A stretch of 43,559 bases of DNA from Martelella mediterranea. Its GTDB lineage: Bacteria > Pseudomonadota > Alphaproteobacteria > Rhizobiales > Rhizobiaceae. The notes beneath the pieces were generated by a model that did no database searches, had not been told where the DNA came from, and worked only from the letters and a program-made list of their open reading frames with translations. The DNA is taken from assembly GCA_003001975.1 (NCBI GenBank), contig PVUG01000024.1:1-43559 (forward strand), given 5' to 3'. Below, in pieces: positions 42,100-43,559 of this stretch. How positions within the stretch are numbered: the stretch's first letter is position 1; each line of letters starts with the position of its first letter. The position numbers were made by a program, and so were the translations under genes.

Positions 42100-42510
42100 C
42101 GGATGCTTGGCACGACTGCGATTGGTCATGAAATAGCCGAAGATGCCGGCCGAGAGCGGGTAGTTTTCGTCCACCGCACCCTTGCCCATAACGGTCGTCG
42201 CCACCGGCAGGCCGAATGACTCCTGGAGGGCGGCGAGTTCTTCGGCCGCGCCAGATACGCACGCCGCCACCCGCGATTATCAGCGGACGCTCCGCCGACG
42301 CCAGCGATTTGGCGGCCTGGGCAACTCGCTCCGGGTCCGGGCGGCTGCGATCGAGTGGAAATGTGCCGAGAGACGCCCTCCGGGCATCGTTGCGGCTCGC
42401 TGCTGTTTCCACGAATATGCCGATCGGGGCGATCAGGACGGCCGGGCCTGGGCGGCCCGATGCCGCCGCGGCGAAAGCCATATCGATATAGGGCATCGTC
42501 AACTTAACGA
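42100..42510 (-). pseudogene. Thiamine-diphosphate enzyme (acetolactate synthase-like) internal fragment
   Basis: On the minus strand one frame reads MPYIDMAFAAAASGRPGPAV (residues joining the N-terminal PYR domain) and PERVAQAAKSLASAERPLII; after a frameshift near 42260 another gives AAEELAALQESFGLPVATTV and GKGAVDENYPLSAGIFGYFM, the central domain of this family. The N-terminal active-site part and the C-terminal PP domain are missing. It is a remnant broken by the adjoining IS6 element and other events; 41975-42099 contains no recognisable gene. Confidence 0.7.
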
Positions 42511-42540
42511 AGCTTGGACCTGAATGTGGGATGCTCGGCC

Positions 42541-43242
42541 ATGACTGACCGAGATCCTCTTTACCGCCGCCATCGTTTTCCACTCGAAATCATCGCCCAT
42601 GCGGTGTGGCTCTATTTCCGCTTTCCCCTGAGCCTGCGGATGGTAGAGGATTTGTTGGCGGCGCGTGGCATCATTGTCTCGCATCAGACTGTCAGACTGT
42701 GGGCGGAGAAGTTTGGCCGGACCTTCGCCAACGAGATCCGTCGCCGGTCATCCGGGCGGCTTGGTGATAAGTGGCACCTAGATGAGGCCGTTATCTCGAT
42801 CCGGGGCAAGAAGCATTGGCTATGGCGCGCCGTGGATCAGGACGGTTTCGTCCTGGAGGTCCTGGTGCAAAGCCGCCGCGACACCAAGGCGGCCAAGCGC
42901 CTGATGCGCAAGCTTTTGAAAGGCCAGGGACGATCGCCGCGCGTGATGATCACCGACAAGCTTCGCTCCTATGCAGCCGCAAAGCAGAAAATCATGCACG
43001 GCGTCGAGCACCGCTCGCATAAGGGCCTGAAAAATCGGGCGGAGAATTCCCACCAGCCAGTCCGACGGCGAGAGCGGATCATGAAGCGCTTCAAGTCAAA
43101 GCGACATCTGCAACGCTTCGTTTCCATTCACGATCCGATCGCCAACCTCTTCCACATCCCTCGCCACGACATTTCCACCAGCCACCATCGCGAACTGCGC
43201 GCCTCAGCCATGAGCATATGGGCGGAAATCGCTCGGATTTAG
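42541..43242 (+). CDS. IS6-family transposase, complete
   Basis: The product is 233 residues from ATG 42541. N-terminal HTH-like region, then a DDE core with Asp81 (WHLDEAVISIRGKKHWLWRA), Asp139 (VMITDKLRSYAAAK) and Glu168 (NRAENSHQPVRRRER): the compact IS6 pattern. The length is normal and no disruption is seen, so it may be active. Clear terminal inverted repeats for this element were not found by eye. Insertion next to the thiamine-diphosphate enzyme relic suggests it removed that gene's 5' part. Confidence 0.88.
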   Translation: MTDRDPLYRRHRFPLEIIAHAVWLYFRFPLSLRMVEDLLAARGIIVSHQTVRLWAEKFGRTFANEIRRRSSGRLGDKWHLDEAVISIRGKKHWLWRAVDQDGFVLEVLVQSRRDTKAAKRLMRKLLKGQGRSPRVMITDKLRSYAAAKQKIMHGVEHRSHKGLKNRAENSHQPVRRRERIMKRFKSKRHLQRFVSIHDPIANLFHIPRHDISTSHHRELRASAMSIWAEIARI

Positions 43243-43273
43243 TCGACAAGTCGAGCAACCGGGCAAACCAGAG

Positions 43274-43287
43274 GGCTCTGTTGCAAA
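43274..43287 (+). mobile_element. Left terminal repeat of a second IS6-family element
   Basis: GGCTCTGTTGCAAA differs at one position from the IS26 terminal repeat (GGCACTGTTGCAAA) and lies 66 bp before a transposase start, the usual spacing. Confidence 0.75.
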
Positions 43288-43339
43288 AAAATTTTGCCGA
43301 TGCCCGAAAGAGTGCGGACAATTTTCAGCGGGACTTTTG

Positions 43340-43559
43340 ATGAGCGATTTCAAGTGGCGTCATTTTCAGGGTGACGTGATTTTATGGGCGGTGCGGTGGT
43401 ATTGCCGCTATGGGATCAGCTACCGCGATCTTGAACAGATGATGGGTGAGCGCGGTGTGCCCGTCGATCATTCCACGATTTATCGCTGGGTCCAGAAATA
43501 CGCGCAGGAGATCGAAAAACGGCTGCGCTGGCATTGGCACCGACCACAGTCAACGAGCT
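43340..43559 (+). CDS. IS6-family (IS26/IS6100-like) transposase, N-terminal part at window edge
   Basis: From ATG 43340 the frame MSDFKWRHFQGDVILWAVRW continues with YGISYRDLEQMMGERGVPVD, HSTIYRWVQKYAQEIEKRLR to the window end (73 codons). This is the conserved N-terminal HTH region of IS26-like transposases, clearly different from the neighbouring IS6 transposase at 42541. The DDE core is outside the window. The terminal repeat at 43274 marks its left end. Confidence 0.88.
   Translation, partial: MSDFKWRHFQGDVILWAVRWYCRYGISYRDLEQMMGERGVPVDHSTIYRWVQKYAQEIEKRLRWHWHRPQSTS

Noticed and set aside
1-43559. CRISPR arrays, tRNA or rRNA genes, replication origin
   Set aside because: No regularly spaced repeats, cloverleaf-like or rRNA-like sequence, or iteron/DnaA-box cluster was noticed on reading both strands; a covariance-model scan would be needed to exclude small RNAs.

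Overview
The window looks like an accessory region of an alphaproteobacterial (Hyphomicrobiales/Rhizobium-like) replicon. This rests on GC-rich codon use, tightly overlapping ABC-transporter operons with ATGA junctions, and the family types present (RbsABC, Dpp, IclR and HisPQM genes, CtlX with ornithine cyclodeaminase). No rRNA, tRNA or CRISPR array was seen. Catabolic modules sit between stretches packed with broken insertion sequences.

Layout. Positions 1-2500 are an IS graveyard: an IS21 end inserted in an IS110 transposase, an ISL3-like relic, a truncated TniA/TnsB-like transposase and an IS3 orfA relic. Positions 2507-8886 are a LacI-controlled sugar import operon (regulator, binding protein, double ATPase, permease) followed by an unrecognised 453-aa protein. 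Positions 8944-9482 hold nested IS3/IS110 scraps. Positions 9523-28863 are the most striking part: two consecutive peptide-type ABC import operons. Each has a divergent IclR regulator and paralogous permeases, but each carries a different set of amide/ester hydrolases. Operon A has an alpha/beta hydrolase and a gamma-glutamyltransferase-like enzyme. Operon B has an M28-type peptidase and a CocE/NonD hydrolase. None of the four enzymes has a visible signal peptide, so the likely scheme is uptake followed by cytoplasmic cleavage.

Positions 29000-34150 are again mosaic: an IS3 relic, a C-terminally shortened acyltransferase, a small membrane protein, a secreted cysteine-rich Sel1/Hcp-like protein, a parDE toxin-antitoxin pair with a clear promoter, and a decayed Tn3-family tnpA ending in a recognisable 38-bp terminal repeat that abuts a beheaded ornithine-cyclodeaminase-like gene. 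A copy of the same IS3 right end lies at 9365-9482 and at 32449-32566 in the same orientation, bracketing about 23 kb that includes the whole peptide island.

Positions 34195-41974 form a basic-amino-acid module, all on the minus strand except the Lrp-type regulator. It comprises ornithine cyclodeaminase, a CtlX-type guanidino-group enzyme, a LysR regulator, a HisP/HisJ/HisQ/HisM-type importer and an unusual ureohydrolase. Together they suggest uptake of arginine, ornithine or another guanidino compound and conversion toward ornithine and proline. Positions 42100-43559 contain a thiamine-diphosphate enzyme relic and two different IS6-family transposases, the second cut by the window edge.
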